The notes under the pieces: generated by a model
Seen by the model: the letters and a program-made list of their open reading frames with translations, nothing else
Databases searched by the model: none
What the model was told of the DNA's origin: nothing
Origin: Gammaproteobacteria bacterium
GTDB lineage: Bacteria > Pseudomonadota > Gammaproteobacteria > Steroidobacterales > SZUA-146
Reading direction: 5' to 3'
DNA: 21,676 bases
Assembly (NCBI GenBank): GCA_003228965.1
Contig: QIGP01000247.1
Span: 1-21,676, forward strand
Made by a program: the position numbers and the translations under genes
Shown: positions 7,785-16,338 of the stretch, piece after piece
How positions within the stretch are numbered: the first letter of the stretch is position 1
How the letters are laid out: each line of letters opens with the position of its first letter

Positions 7785-8150
7785 ATGCGTTCGAAAAAAG
7801 CACTCCTTACACTACTAATACTCAGTCTTTTTGGTCTAAGCGGCTGTGCGGCTTTGCTAATTGGCGGGGCCGCCGCCGGAGGCTATGCGGTTGGCAAGGA
7901 TGAACGTCCTGCCAAGCAGATCCTCGATGACGGCACCATAACCGCCTCTATCAAGACTCGGTACGCCGCTGACAAGTACGTGCGCGCACTTGCCATCAAC
8001 ATTGACACCTATGACGGCGTGGTGACTCTGAACGGCAATGTGGGGTCTTATATCGAGCAGCAACGTGCCGAAGATATCGCTCGCAACATAGTTGGCGTAA
8101 AATCAGTGGTGAATAAGCTCGAGTTACGCAGAGCGGCACGCTCTGAGTAG
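7785..8150 (+). CDS. BON-domain lipoprotein
   Basis: 121-residue exported lipoprotein. The N-terminus is MRSKK, then a hydrophobic stretch (ALLTLLILSLFGLSGC) with lipobox L-S-G-C and Cys21. After a small glycine/alanine-rich segment, one BON domain spans about residues 48-118: DDGTITASIKTRYAADK, then NIDTYDGVVTLNGNVGS, then ARNIVGVKSVVNKLEL. BON domains are envelope-associated modules of the OsmY/DolP type, often phospholipid-binding. Those proteins have two BON domains, while this one has a single copy. The start has AGAGGAA seven bases upstream; a reading from 7749 would bury the signal peptide and is rejected. A role in outer-membrane integrity is inference from the family. Confidence 0.92.
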   Translation: MRSKKALLTLLILSLFGLSGCAALLIGGAAAGGYAVGKDERPAKQILDDGTITASIKTRYAADKYVRALAINIDTYDGVVTLNGNVGSYIEQQRAEDIARNIVGVKSVVNKLELRRAARSE

Positions 8151-8180
8151 TCAGACTCTAATTTAAACTGAAATTAAAAC

Positions 8181-8191
8181 GGGCGTAGCCC
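8181..8191 (+). terminator. Short GGGC-GTA-GCCC hairpin followed by TTT
   Basis: A four-base stem with a three-base loop and a short T run lies between the BON lipoprotein and grxD. It is weak for an intrinsic terminator and may only attenuate read-through. Confidence 0.2.
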
Positions 8192-8222
8192 TTTACAGAC
8201 ATTTTTAAAGCAGGAACCAAAC

Positions 8223-8552
8223 ATGACGACCGAACTGAACCAGCGTATTGAGCAGCAACTTAGCAGCAATCCAATCTTGCTTTACATGAAAGGCACGCCC
8301 GATTTCCCCCAGTGCGGTTTTTCTGCGCAAACGGTCGCTGCGCTCAAGCAAGTAGATGCCGATTTTTCCTACGTGAATATATTCGAAGACCAGGATGTCC
8401 GTGAAGGCCTCAAAGTCTATTCGAACTGGCCGACATTTCCACAGCTCTACATCAATGGCGAATTGATGGGGGGATGCGATATCGTCATGGAAATGTACAA
8501 GAACGGCGAACTTAAAACGGCCGTAGACACAGTTCTGAATCGAGAAGACTAG
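8223..8552 (+). CDS. grxD: Monothiol glutaredoxin (Grx4/GrxD type)
   Basis: 109-residue cytoplasmic glutaredoxin. The monothiol active site is CGFS with Cys31, preceded by the conserved lysine K23 in MKGTPDFPQ. Glutathione and cluster contacts follow in [20 protein letters not shown] (the TFPQLY and GGCDI motifs). Family members bind a glutathione-coordinated [2Fe-2S] cluster as homodimers or with BolA-type partners and help deliver clusters and sense iron. AGGAA lies eight bases before the ATG. The gene converges on rnt, and the two stop codons overlap within CTAG at 8549-8552. This pairing of grxD near rnt and pyrC resembles Pseudomonas gene order. Confidence 0.97.
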   Translation: MTTELNQRIEQQLSSNPILLYMKGTPDFPQCGFSAQTVAALKQVDADFSYVNIFEDQDVREGLKVYSNWPTFPQLYINGELMGGCDIVMEMYKNGELKTAVDTVLNRED

Positions 8553-9196
8553 CTGTCTTTTGGCGCGTGTAGACGCGAGGCGTAGACCGGTTGAAACCGG
8601 TTAACAATTTCGCAAAACAAATCGGCGGTCATCTCCGCGTCGTAAGCCGCGCTGTGTGCCTCTTCGGTCGCCCACTCTTTACCGCTCGCTTTCACAGCGC
8701 GGGCCAGAACGGTTTGTCCAAAGGCAACGCCTCCGAGCGTGGCCGTATCGAAGCTGCTAAACGGGTGGAACGGGTTGCGTTTGATTTCAGTTCGCGCCAC
8801 CGCCGCGTTGACAAAATTCAGGTCGAACGCGGAGTTGTGACCTACCAGCACGGCACGCGTGCAGATGTTGTCGCGCAGGTGTTGACGGACTTCACGAAAA
8901 ATGCGCTGAAGCGCGTCTTTTTCATTGATCGCTGGTCGCAAAGGATGGTGCGGATCGATGCCGTTAACTTCCAAAGAAGCCGGGCTGAGATTAGCACCTT
9001 CAAATGGTTTGACATGGAACCTGACGGTCTCTCCACGGTGGATACGTTCGTCAGCGTCCAGATGTACAAACACAGCGGCGATTTCCAGCAGAGCATCGGT
9101 CTGGTGGTTGAATCCGCCGGTCTCAACGTCTACGACCACCGGCAAGAATCCGCGGAAACGATCTTTCAAGGGTGGGTGAGCCAGGTCTTCAGTCAT
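8549..9196 (-). CDS. rnt: Ribonuclease T
   Basis: 215-residue DEDDh-family 3'-5' exoribonuclease that trims the CCA end of tRNA and matures the 3' ends of small stable RNAs. All five catalytic residues are visible: D23 and E25 in [10 protein letters not shown]125 in [10 protein letters not shown], and H181 and D186 in HSAAYDAE. The segments [23 protein letters not shown] and [19 protein letters not shown] are typical of RNase T rather than of DNA polymerase epsilon subunits. The Shine-Dalgarno before ATG 9196 is weak, but the start fits the family. It lies 143 bp downstream of pyrC on the same strand and may be co-transcribed. Its stop overlaps that of the convergent grxD. Confidence 0.97.
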   Translation of the reverse strand: MTEDLAHPPLKDRFRGFLPVVVDVETGGFNHQTDALLEIAAVFVHLDADERIHRGETVRFHVKPFEGANLSPASLEVNGIDPHHPLRPAINEKDALQRIFREVRQHLRDNICTRAVLVGHNSAFDLNFVNAAVARTEIKRNPFHPFSSFDTATLGGVAFGQTVLARAVKASGKEWATEEAHSAAYDAEMTADLFCEIVNRFQPVYASRLHAPKDS

Positions 9197-9339
9197 TAAG
9201 GCACTTTCTTTAGTTTGGATTGTAGGGGGTGTTGCGGTATGAGCGTTTTGGTTGAATTAATTCGATGGGCCGAGTACTACGACTTGCTGTAATCACTTCG
9301 CGTGCGAGACTTCAACGTGTTGCATTCGAGTATCGACCG

Positions 9340-10374
9340 TCAGAGCATCGACCATCGCATAGAGTGTCCGGCACGGAAAGGTATCAGGCGTTCCTGGCCC
9401 AGGGAATACGACTCAGGAACCTGCCACGATTCGCGTGCAAGCGTAATGGTATCAGTATTTAGGGGCAGGCCGTAGAACGCGGGTCCATGTTTACTTGCAA
9501 ACCCTTCCAAACGGTCGAGAGAGCCTGCGTCTTCAAAAGCCTCGGCGTACAACTCTATGCCTGCGTGGGCGGAGAAAATACCGGCGCAGCCGCAGTCAGA
9601 CTCTTTGGCAGATTGTGCATGAGGAGCGCTATCGGTACCCAGGAAAAAGCTCGCGTCGCCGCTGGTTGCCGCTTCCATAAGGCGCACTCGATGAGATTCG
9701 CGTTTCAAAATGGGCAGGCAGAAGTTGTGGGGGCGCAAGCCTCCCTGGAAGAGCGAGGTGCGATTTAGCAACAAATGCTGTGGAGTCAGCGTGCCGGCTA
9801 CGTTTGCACCTTGAGAGGAAACGTAGTCGGCTCCCTGACTGGTCGTTATGTGTTCGAGCACCACCCGGAGCGTGGGAAGTTGGTGTAACAGTGGGTCGAG
9901 AATTGTCTCTACAAAAACGGCTTCCCGATCGAATGTGTCGACGGCAGCGTCGGTGACTTCTCCATGTACGAGAAGCGGTACGTTGTATTCGGCCATCGCT
10001 TCGAGTGTCTCAGTGCACTCGTTAATGTTATGAACGCCCAGACTTGAATTGGTGGTTGCTCCTGCTGGATACCATTTAACTCCGATCACGTGCTCTGCTT
10101 TAGAGGCTTCGACAATGTCTTGCGGACTCATCGACGGCGTCAGGTACATGGTCATCAAAGGATTGAATGTCGTGTCGTCCGGCAAAGCCTCGAGTATGCG
10201 CTGGCGGTAGGCCTGCGCGGCCATGGCGGTGGTTACAGGAGGGGTCAGGTTAGGCATGACAACCGCGCGGCCAAAACGGGCCGCGGTATGACCCACAACA
10301 CGTTGCAGGGTATCGCCGTCGCGAAGGTGTAGGTGCCAGTCGTCGGGTTTAATTATCGTGAGGGTTTGCGTCAC
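9340..10374 (-). CDS. pyrC: Dihydroorotase, class II
   Basis: 344-residue zinc amidohydrolase of pyrimidine synthesis, interconverting carbamoyl-aspartate and dihydroorotate. The metal and catalytic residues are all in place: H14 and H16 in DDWHLHLRD, K100 (the carboxylated lysine, in IGVKWYPAGATTNS), H137 in LLVHGEV, H175 in VLEHITT, and the catalytic base D248 in LGTDSAPH. These are the E. coli PyrC positions shifted by about two. The start is GTG with GGAG six bases upstream. The gene sits 47 bp after the M17 aminopeptidase on the same strand, so the two are probably one transcript, with rnt following. Confidence 0.97.
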   Translation of the reverse strand: MTQTLTIIKPDDWHLHLRDGDTLQRVVGHTAARFGRAVVMPNLTPPVTTAMAAQAYRQRILEALPDDTTFNPLMTMYLTPSMSPQDIVEASKAEHVIGVKWYPAGATTNSSLGVHNINECTETLEAMAEYNVPLLVHGEVTDAAVDTFDREAVFVETILDPLLHQLPTLRVVLEHITTSQGADYVSSQGANVAGTLTPQHLLLNRTSLFQGGLRPHNFCLPILKRESHRVRLMEAATSGDASFFLGTDSAPHAQSAKESDCGCAGIFSAHAGIELYAEAFEDAGSLDRLEGFASKHGPAFYGLPLNTDTITLARESWQVPESYSLGQERLIPFRAGHSMRWSML

Positions 10375-10421
10375 AAGTTGCTCCGAAAGAGTGTGCTCAA
10401 CAGGCCACGCGCGGGCAGGAT

Positions 10422-11915
10422 TCAGGTAGCCGTGTGTGCCTGCTGATCAATCAGCAGGTGTGTGGTCAGGCGCACGCCGAAACCGGTTGTATCGGTGCCA
10501 ACATGTCCAAGGCCACCGCGTTTATTACCGGCCGACAAGTCGACGTGAATCCAGGGAATGCGTACATTTACAAAGCGATTTAAAAAGCGGGCGGCCGCAA
10601 TGTGGTCGCCTTTGCCGCTGTGCGGACACTGCAGTACGTCAGCGTATTTCGATTCGAGCATTTCATCGAAATCTTTATCCATAGGAAACGGCCAAGTGCG
10701 TTCGCCACTGGATTTACCGGCGCGTGTAATCACACTGTTCAAGCTTTCGCGGTTGCTAAATGCGCCGGAATATCGATCAGTCACCGCATTTACACAGGCC
10801 CCGGTAAGTGTAGCGTAGTCAATCATGAACTGGGGGTTTTGTTGGCTGGCAAAGTGCAGTGTGTCGCACAAGGCCATGCGTCCTTCGGCGTCGCTGTGGA
10901 CGACTTCAATGGTAGTACCGTTGGCGGCGGTGATAATCTCATTTGGCGTGTGCGCATCACCGTCTATTCGGTTCTCGGTAATGGCGAGCCAGCATTCAAG
11001 GGTTCGTTCGGGCAGAAGTTCGCTAAGCGTCATGAAACTACCCAAAGCAACAGCGCTGCCTTGCATGTCCTCGTGCATGCCGTGCATGCCTTCAGCTCCT
11101 TTAACGTTAATGCCACCGGTGTCGAAACAAACACCTTTTCCGACCAGGGTTACCCATGGCTGAGTATCAGTTCCGGATCGGCGCAATCGCACCATAGCGG
11201 CTGAGCTGTGTGAGTTGCCCCTCGCGACGGCCAAAAAGGCTTCTGCACCCATTTTCTTGAGCTGAGCCTGATCGTAAATGGTGAGTTCATAGTCGTTGGC
11301 GTGAGCCATATCGCCCACAAGATCGACGTAATTCGCGGCGTTCAAAACGTTAGGTGGCAGCGCCGAGAGAACTCTGGCGAGATTGTTACCATTGGCTTCG
11401 GCTTTAAGGCGCGTAACGTCGAGTTTGGAGCACAAAAAGAGGTCAAGAGCCTTCAGTCTTTTGGCAGGTGGCGTCTGTTTTTTGAACGTCACAAGAGGGC
11501 AGATGTACGCATGGCCTGCGGCCGCGATGGCTTCGCCAAATCTGTCACGTATCTCGTCCGATTGATCGTTGCAGATTACGAGGATGCGTTTGGGATTGAG
11601 CGATCCTAGCGCACCAAACAGTTTGCGCGCGATCGTCAGGTGGGCAAATACTGAGTTTTCAGGTCCGTAGTTGACATAGGTCAAGCCTGGCTCTGTCGCC
11701 GATCCGGCGCTGGTTGCGAGTGACGGTTTATTGGCGGTAGACGCGCGTAAATAACCAAGCGCGCTATCCACAGGTGTTTTTTCCATTAATCGCTGACGTC
11801 GTTGTTTTGGCTCAAGCAAAAACACATGATCGACTGCTTTTAGTTGCGCTGCGGTAGGGCGTTCCGCGTAGTCTTTGACGACCAATTTGGTTGCTTTTGG
11901 AAGTAGATAGAGCAC
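10422..11915 (-). CDS. M17 leucyl aminopeptidase family protein
   Basis: 497-residue cytosolic metallo-aminopeptidase that would remove N-terminal residues from peptides using two metal ions. The C-terminal catalytic domain (about 180-490) has the full ligand set: K260 and D265 in VGKGVCFDTGG, K272, D283 in EDMQGSA, and D342, E344 and R346 in HSDAEGR. These match E. coli PepA positions with an offset of ten. The usual N-T-D-A-E-G-R reads H-S-D-A-E-G-R here. The N-terminal domain (1-180) is divergent from PepA, so this is more likely a paralogous M17 branch than PepA itself, and I give no symbol. GTG at 11915 has AAGGA five bases upstream. A perfect TATAAT lies at 11953-11948 on its strand. 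It probably leads pyrC. Confidence 0.92.
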   Translation of the reverse strand: MLYLLPKATKLVVKDYAERPTAAQLKAVDHVFLLEPKQRRQRLMEKTPVDSALGYLRASTANKPSLATSAGSATEPGLTYVNYGPENSVFAHLTIARKLFGALGSLNPKRILVICNDQSDEIRDRFGEAIAAAGHAYICPLVTFKKQTPPAKRLKALDLFLCSKLDVTRLKAEANGNNLARVLSALPPNVLNAANYVDLVGDMAHANDYELTIYDQAQLKKMGAEAFLAVARGNSHSSAAMVRLRRSGTDTQPWVTLVGKGVCFDTGGINVKGAEGMHGMHEDMQGSAVALGSFMTLSELLPERTLECWLAITENRIDGDAHTPNEIITAANGTTIEVVHSDAEGRMALCDTLHFASQQNPQFMIDYATLTGACVNAVTDRYSGAFSNRESLNSVITRAGKSSGERTWPFPMDKDFDEMLESKYADVLQCPHSGKGDHIAAARFLNRFVNVRIPWIHVDLSAGNKRGGLGHVGTDTTGFGVRLTTHLLIDQQAHTAT

Positions 11916-11947
11916 TATTGTCCTTGACCTGATTTATCGAATTCTGG

Positions 11948-11953
11948 ATTATA
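11948..11953 (-). promoter_or_regulatory. -10 element TATAAT of the aminopeptidase-pyrC operon
   Basis: A perfect TATAAT on the minus strand lies 32 bp before the GTG start. No clear TTGACA-like element lies at 16-18 bp; that position is instead occupied by the dyad at 11963-11980. On the plus strand the overlapping pair TTGACC (11924-11929), 17 bp, GATTAT (11947-11952) could serve aceE, so the two promoters may overlap back to back. Confidence 0.45.
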
Positions 11954-11962
11954 CAGATTGTA

Positions 11963-11980
11963 TAGCGCCGTCTGGCGCTA
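11963..11980. promoter_or_regulatory. Dyad TAGCGCC-GTCT-GGCGCTA between divergent promoters
   Basis: Perfect seven-base arms flank a four-base centre. It covers the -35 region of the minus-strand TATAAT and lies just downstream of the plus-strand promoter-like pair. It could be an operator affecting both directions or an RNA hairpin in the aceE leader. It does not resemble the E. coli PdhR site as I remember it. Confidence 0.4.
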
Positions 11981-12010
11981 AATTCGCTTCGTGACTTTCT
12001 ACGCTTGAGT

Positions 12011-12038
12011 TTCGCTGGTGCCAAAACACCAGAACGAA
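12011..12038 (+). promoter_or_regulatory. Leader hairpin abutting the aceE ribosome binding site
   Basis: CTGGTG (12015-12020) pairs with CACCAG (12027-12032) over a CCAAAA loop. TTCG (12011-12014) extends the stem to CGAA (12035-12038) past two unpaired A. The AAAGGA Shine-Dalgarno (12037-12042) overlaps the last two bases of the stem, so folding could reduce aceE translation. The role is inference. Confidence 0.35.
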
Positions 12039-12051
12039 AGGACTTACTTAT

Positions 12052-14715
12052 ATGCACGACGGCAAATCCAATCCGGATGTAGATCCGGCGGAAACGCGGG
12101 ACTGGCTTGACTCCATTGACTCTGTGCTCAAAGTACATGGACCAGAACGAGCCCACTTCTTAATAGACCATTTGGTCGATCACGCCAGACGGTCGGGAGC
12201 ATACCTGCCGTTCACACCGAATACGGCGTATTTGAACACGTTACCGGTTGGTAAGGAGCCGCTTTACCCGGGCGACATCGCCATTGAGAAGCGCATATTG
12301 GCGTATTTGCGCTGGAATGCCATGGCGATGGTTGTACATGCCAACAAACTAAGCTCCGAGTATGGCGGTCATATTGCAAGTTACGCGTCTTCTGCAGTGC
12401 TCTACGAAGTCGGGTTTAACCATTTTTGGCGAGCCCGTACCAAAGATTTTGGTGGTGACATGATCTTCATTCAGGGTCACGTCGCGCCAGGCATTTACTC
12501 GCGCGCCTTTTTAGAAGGCCGGCTCGAAGAAGAAGATCTTCTGCGATTCCGCCAGGAAGTCGGTGGAGGCGGGCTTTCCTCCTATCCGCATCCCTGGCTT
12601 ATGCCTAATTTTTGGCAGTTCCCGACAGTATCCATGGGTCTGGGACCCATGATGGCTATTTATCAGGCGCGGTTTATGCGCTATTTACAGAACCGCGATT
12701 TACTTAACGCTCAAGACCGCAAGATTTGGTGTTTCCTTGGCGACGGTGAAATGGATGAGCCTGAAAGTCTGGGCGCCATCACTATGCCGGTGCGCGAAAA
12801 GCTCGACAATCTGATTTTCGTTGTTAACTGCAATTTGCAGCGTCTCGACGGTCCAGTGCGCGGTAACGGTAAAATTATACAAGAGCTCGAAGCGGCCTTT
12901 ACGGGAGCCGGCTGGAACGTAATTAAAGTTGTGTGGGGTTCACGTTGGGATCCGTTGTTAGCGAAAGACCATAAAGGTCTGTTGCGTAAACGCATGGAAG
13001 AAGCGGTTGACGGCGAGTATCAGAACTTTAAATCCAAAGGTGGCGCCTACACGCGTGAACATTTCTTTGGTAAGTACCCGGAGCTAAAAGCAATGGTAGC
13101 CAACATGTCCGACGAGGACATCTGGAAATTGAACCGCGGTGGCCACGACATGCAAAAAGTCTACGCGGCTTACGCAGAGGCTGTGAAACCTTCCGGTCGC
13201 CCGACAGTAATTCTCGCCAAAACCGTTAAAGGCTTTGGCATGGGTGCCGCGGGTGAAGGACTGAACATTACGCACCAGAAGAAGAATCTCGACGAGAATG
13301 CGCTTAGGCACTTCCGCGACCGTTTCAATATTCCGGTCAGCGATAAGGACCTGATGGAAGTGCCGTTTTGTAAACCGCCAGAAGACAGCCCGGAAATGCA
13401 GTACCTGAAAGACCGGCGTAAACGTCTCGGCGGCTTTTTGCCAGCGCGGATTGCTTCGGCACCTGTTCTTAAAGCACCACCTTTAAGAGACTTCGAAGTT
13501 CAACTCAAGGGAACCGGTGAACGCGAAGCGTCCACTACTATGGCAATGGTGCGAATTATTTCGCAGCTCATAAAAAACAAGACTCTGGGCAAACACATTG
13601 TGCCTATCGTGCCGGACGAGGCGCGTACTTTTGGTATGGAAGGCATGTTCCGTCAGGTAGGTATTTACTCTTCTGTCGGTCAGCTCTATACGCCACAAGA
13701 TGCCGACCAGCTCATGTATTACCGTGAAGACAAGAAAGGACAAATTCTGCAAGAAGGTATTAATGAAGCGGGCGCAACCTGCTCCTGGATTGCCGCAGGA
13801 ACCGCCTATGCCAATCACGGCATCAGTGCTATTCCGTTTTATCTGTTTTATTCAATGTTTGGTTTTCAACGCGTTGGCGATTTCCTGTGGGCTGCGGCCG
13901 ATATGCAGGCCCGCGGTTTTTACATTGGTGGTACAGCAGGTCGAACTACGCTTGCCGGTGAAGGACTGCAGCACCAGGACGGTCATAGTTTGGTGTTGTC
14001 CTCTACCATTCCGAACTGTGTGTCTTACGACCCAGCCTACGCTTACGAGCTTGCTGTGGTTGTGCAGGACGGAATGCGACGCATGCACGAAGAGCAAGAA
14101 AACGTCTTTTATTACATAACCTGCATGAACGAAAACTATGTTCACCCTGCGTTGCTCGAGGGTTCCGAGAAAGGAATTCTTCGCGGCATATATCGCTTGA
14201 AAGAGGGCGCAAGCGGCAAGCTGCGCGTGCAGCTGTTCGGTTCAGGCACAATTTTACGTGAGGTGTTGGCTGCAAGTTCGCTTCTTTCTGAGGAATTCGA
14301 TATCCCGTCCGACGTGTGGAGTGTCACAAGCTACAACGAGCTGCGACGCGACGGCGCGGAGAAAGATCGCTGGAACATGCTTCACCCTGGGAGCACGCCA
14401 CGTAAACCGTACGTAGTGGAATGCCTCGAAAACGTGAAAGGTCCCTTCATCGCCGCGAGCGACTATATGAAGATTGTTCCGGATCAAATTCGCAACTGGG
14501 TACCGGGACGATTTAACGTTTTGGGAACGGACGGTTTCGGGCGCAGTGATGGCCGTGCGGCGTTACGACGTCACTTCGAAGTTGATCGATATTACGTAGC
14601 GATTAGCGCGCTGAGTGCGTTGGCCGACGACGGAGCCATTGGTGCCGAAGTGGTTAAAGATGCGATACGTCGGTTCGGCATTGACGTGAGCAAACCCAAT
14701 CCAAGTTCGGTGTAG
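12052..14715 (+). CDS. aceE: Pyruvate dehydrogenase E1, homodimeric
   Basis: 887-residue thiamine-diphosphate enzyme that decarboxylates pyruvate and acetylates the lipoyl groups of E2. This is the same length class as E. coli AceE. Landmarks: N-terminal DPAETRDWLDSIDSVL, then YGGHIASYASSAVLYEVGFNHFWR, FIQGHVAPGIYSRAFLEGR, and the TPP-Mg motif GDGEMDEPES from about residue 230 closing at NCNLQRLDGPVRGNGK. The mobile loop HQKKNLDENALRHFRDRF (catalytic-site His about 408) and PIVPDEARTFGMEG follow. AAAGGA lies nine bases before the ATG. aceF follows 9 nt after its stop, with the next ribosome site overlapping the stop codon. No pdhR gene is adjacent; two leader hairpins precede it. Confidence 0.98.
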   Translation: MHDGKSNPDVDPAETRDWLDSIDSVLKVHGPERAHFLIDHLVDHARRSGAYLPFTPNTAYLNTLPVGKEPLYPGDIAIEKRILAYLRWNAMAMVVHANKLSSEYGGHIASYASSAVLYEVGFNHFWRARTKDFGGDMIFIQGHVAPGIYSRAFLEGRLEEEDLLRFRQEVGGGGLSSYPHPWLMPNFWQFPTVSMGLGPMMAIYQARFMRYLQNRDLLNAQDRKIWCFLGDGEMDEPESLGAITMPVREKLDNLIFVVNCNLQRLDGPVRGNGKIIQELEAAFTGAGWNVIKVVWGSRWDPLLAKDHKGLLRKRMEEAVDGEYQNFKSKGGAYTREHFFGKYPELKAMVANMSDEDIWKLNRGGHDMQKVYAAYAEAVKPSGRPTVILAKTVKGFGMGAAGEGLNITHQKKNLDENALRHFRDRFNIPVSDKDLMEVPFCKPPEDSPEMQYLKDRRKRLGGFLPARIASAPVLKAPPLRDFEVQLKGTGEREASTTMAMVRIISQLIKNKTLGKHIVPIVPDEARTFGMEGMFRQVGIYSSVGQLYTPQDADQLMYYREDKKGQILQEGINEAGATCSWIAAGTAYANHGISAIPFYLFYSMFGFQRVGDFLWAAADMQARGFYIGGTAGRTTLAGEGLQHQDGHSLVLSSTIPNCVSYDPAYAYELAVVVQDGMRRMHEEQENVFYYITCMNENYVHPALLEGSEKGILRGIYRLKEGASGKLRVQLFGSGTILREVLAASSLLSEEFDIPSDVWSVTSYNELRRDGAEKDRWNMLHPGSTPRKPYVVECLENVKGPFIAASDYMKIVPDQIRNWVPGRFNVLGTDGFGRSDGRAALRRHFEVDRYYVAISALSALADDGAIGAEVVKDAIRRFGIDVSKPNPSSV

Positions 14716-14724
14716 GAGAATATT

Positions 14725-16338
14725 GTGAGTAACCGTATCGAAGTACGGGTTCCGGACATTGGCGACTTTAACGATGTTGAGATAATCGAAGTCCTGGTCG
14801 AAGTGGGCCAGTCTGTGGACGTTGAAGACAGTCTGATTACCATCGAAACTGATAAAGCGGCGATGGACGTTCCATCACCACACGCAGGTACGATTGCATC
14901 CATTGCAGTCAGCGCAGGCGACAAAGTGTCTGAAGGACACATTATTCTGGCGCTTGACTCCGATAGCTCTGCGCAAGTTGAAGAACTCGCGCCGACGGCT
15001 GAGCCTACGGTAGCTGTGACCTCCGTATCGTCCAGTGAGGCTGAAACGGTCATGGTGCCTTCTTTGGTTGAGCTCAAAGTGCCTGTTCTTGGCGATTTTG
15101 ACGACGTCGAAGTCATAGAAGTACTCATTGAACCAGGTGATCACATTGAGCTTGAAACGCCGCTGCTTACTCTGGAAACAGACAAAGCGGCCATGGACAT
15201 ACCCTCGGAAGTAGCGGGTGTTATCAAGGAAGTGCTGGTTAACGTTGGCGATCGCGTAGCGGCTGGGGCGACCGTCGCAGTGTGTGAGTCGCACACGGCT
15301 CAAAGCGTGGACGCCACTTCGGAACCCGCTCAGGTCGAAGCCGCCGCTCCCGCACCTCCTCCTGCCGTGTTGTCTGAACCGTCTGCAGCAACAGGTGCGG
15401 CGCCGGCGGCGCTTCCGTCTATTAGCGAATCGACGTTTAAGCTTGCACATGCAAGCCCCGCTATCCGTAAATTTGCTCGCGAACTCGGTGTAGATCTCGG
15501 GCGTGTTCGTGGTTCCTCGGTTAAGTCGCGGATTAATAAAGACGACGTTAAAGCGTTTGTTAAATCGGTCATGATAGGTGGTGGACCGACTGCCGCTCCA
15601 GCGCTGCCTGAAGTACCTAAGGTAGACCACGCGAAGTTCGGCACAGTGACGCTTGAGCCACTGACTCGAATTCAAAAAATCTCCGGGCCAAGGCTCCATG
15701 CGAGCTGGGTCAATATTCCTCACGTTACCCAAAACGATCTGGGCGACTTCACGAAAACAGAATCGAAACGCAAAGCTATGAAGGCGGCTGCGCAAGAGCT
15801 TGCAATTAAACTCACACCACTGGCGTTTGTAGTCCGCGCTTGCGTTGTCGCGCTGCAAGAGTTTCCATTGTTTAATGCGTCGCTGTCGAACGACGGCAAA
15901 GCTATGGTCATGAAGGACTACATCAACATCGGTTTTGCGGCCGATACACCCAACGGTTTGATGGTGCCTGTGATTCACAACGCCCAGTCGTTGTCTGTCC
16001 TTGATATTGCGAAAGCATTGGGAGAGCTGTCTCTCAAAGCGCGCGAAGGAAAACTCAAAGCAACCGAAATGCAAGGTGGTTCGTTCACCGTGTCAAGCCT
16101 TGGCGGCATTGGCGGGACTTCATTTACGCCAATTGTTAATGCTCCTGAAGTAGCCATACTGGGTGTATCGCGGTCGTCTATGCAACCTGTGTACATTGAC
16201 GGAGAGTTTGTTCCACGACTCATGTTGCCGTTGTCACTATCTTACGATCATCGGGTAATCGATGGCGCAAGTGCTGCACGTTTTACAGCTCGTCTTGCTC
16301 AACTTGTCGGCGACGTCGACGTGTTGGTGGACGCATGA
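14725..16338 (+). CDS. aceF: Dihydrolipoamide acetyltransferase E2, two lipoyl domains
   Basis: 537-residue core subunit of the pyruvate dehydrogenase complex, passing acetyl groups from lipoyl-lysine to CoA. Lipoyl domain 1 spans about 4-78 (K44 in ETDKAAMDVP) and lipoyl domain 2 about 115-188 (K154 in ETDKAAMDIP). An Ala/Pro-rich linker (about 198-235) follows, then the peripheral subunit-binding domain (about 242-280, HASPAIRKFARELGVDLGRV). The catalytic domain (about 307-537) has H509 and D513 in DHRVIDG. E. coli E2 has three lipoyl domains; here there are two, and a third is found on E3. The start is GTG (14725) with AGGAG six bases upstream. Its stop overlaps the lpdA start as ATGA at 16335-16338, implying translational coupling. 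Confidence 0.98.
   Translation: MSNRIEVRVPDIGDFNDVEIIEVLVEVGQSVDVEDSLITIETDKAAMDVPSPHAGTIASIAVSAGDKVSEGHIILALDSDSSAQVEELAPTAEPTVAVTSVSSSEAETVMVPSLVELKVPVLGDFDDVEVIEVLIEPGDHIELETPLLTLETDKAAMDIPSEVAGVIKEVLVNVGDRVAAGATVAVCESHTAQSVDATSEPAQVEAAAPAPPPAVLSEPSAATGAAPAALPSISESTFKLAHASPAIRKFARELGVDLGRVRGSSVKSRINKDDVKAFVKSVMIGGGPTAAPALPEVPKVDHAKFGTVTLEPLTRIQKISGPRLHASWVNIPHVTQNDLGDFTKTESKRKAMKAAAQELAIKLTPLAFVVRACVVALQEFPLFNASLSNDGKAMVMKDYINIGFAADTPNGLMVPVIHNAQSLSVLDIAKALGELSLKAREGKLKATEMQGGSFTVSSLGGIGGTSFTPIVNAPEVAILGVSRSSMQPVYIDGEFVPRLMLPLSLSYDHRVIDGASAARFTARLAQLVGDVDVLVDA

Noticed and set aside
8591..9199. 202-codon plus-strand ORF opposite rnt
   Set aside because: The minus strand encodes RNase T with all DEDDh residues; the opposite frame shows no domain.
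9239..9292. 17-codon ORF ([17 protein letters not shown]) between pyrC and rnt on the plus strand
   Set aside because: Preceded by a G-rich stretch that might bind ribosomes, but too short to judge and antisense to the presumed pyrC-rnt transcript.
10602..11204. 200-codon plus-strand ORF opposite the M17 aminopeptidase
   Set aside because: It is a shadow of the catalytic domain, with no ribosome site and no similarity I recognise.
14875..16074. 399-codon ORF antisense to aceF
   Set aside because: Its composition (rich in Arg, Cys, His and Phe) is that of a mirror of coding DNA, no family is recognisable, and aceF is unambiguous on the other strand.
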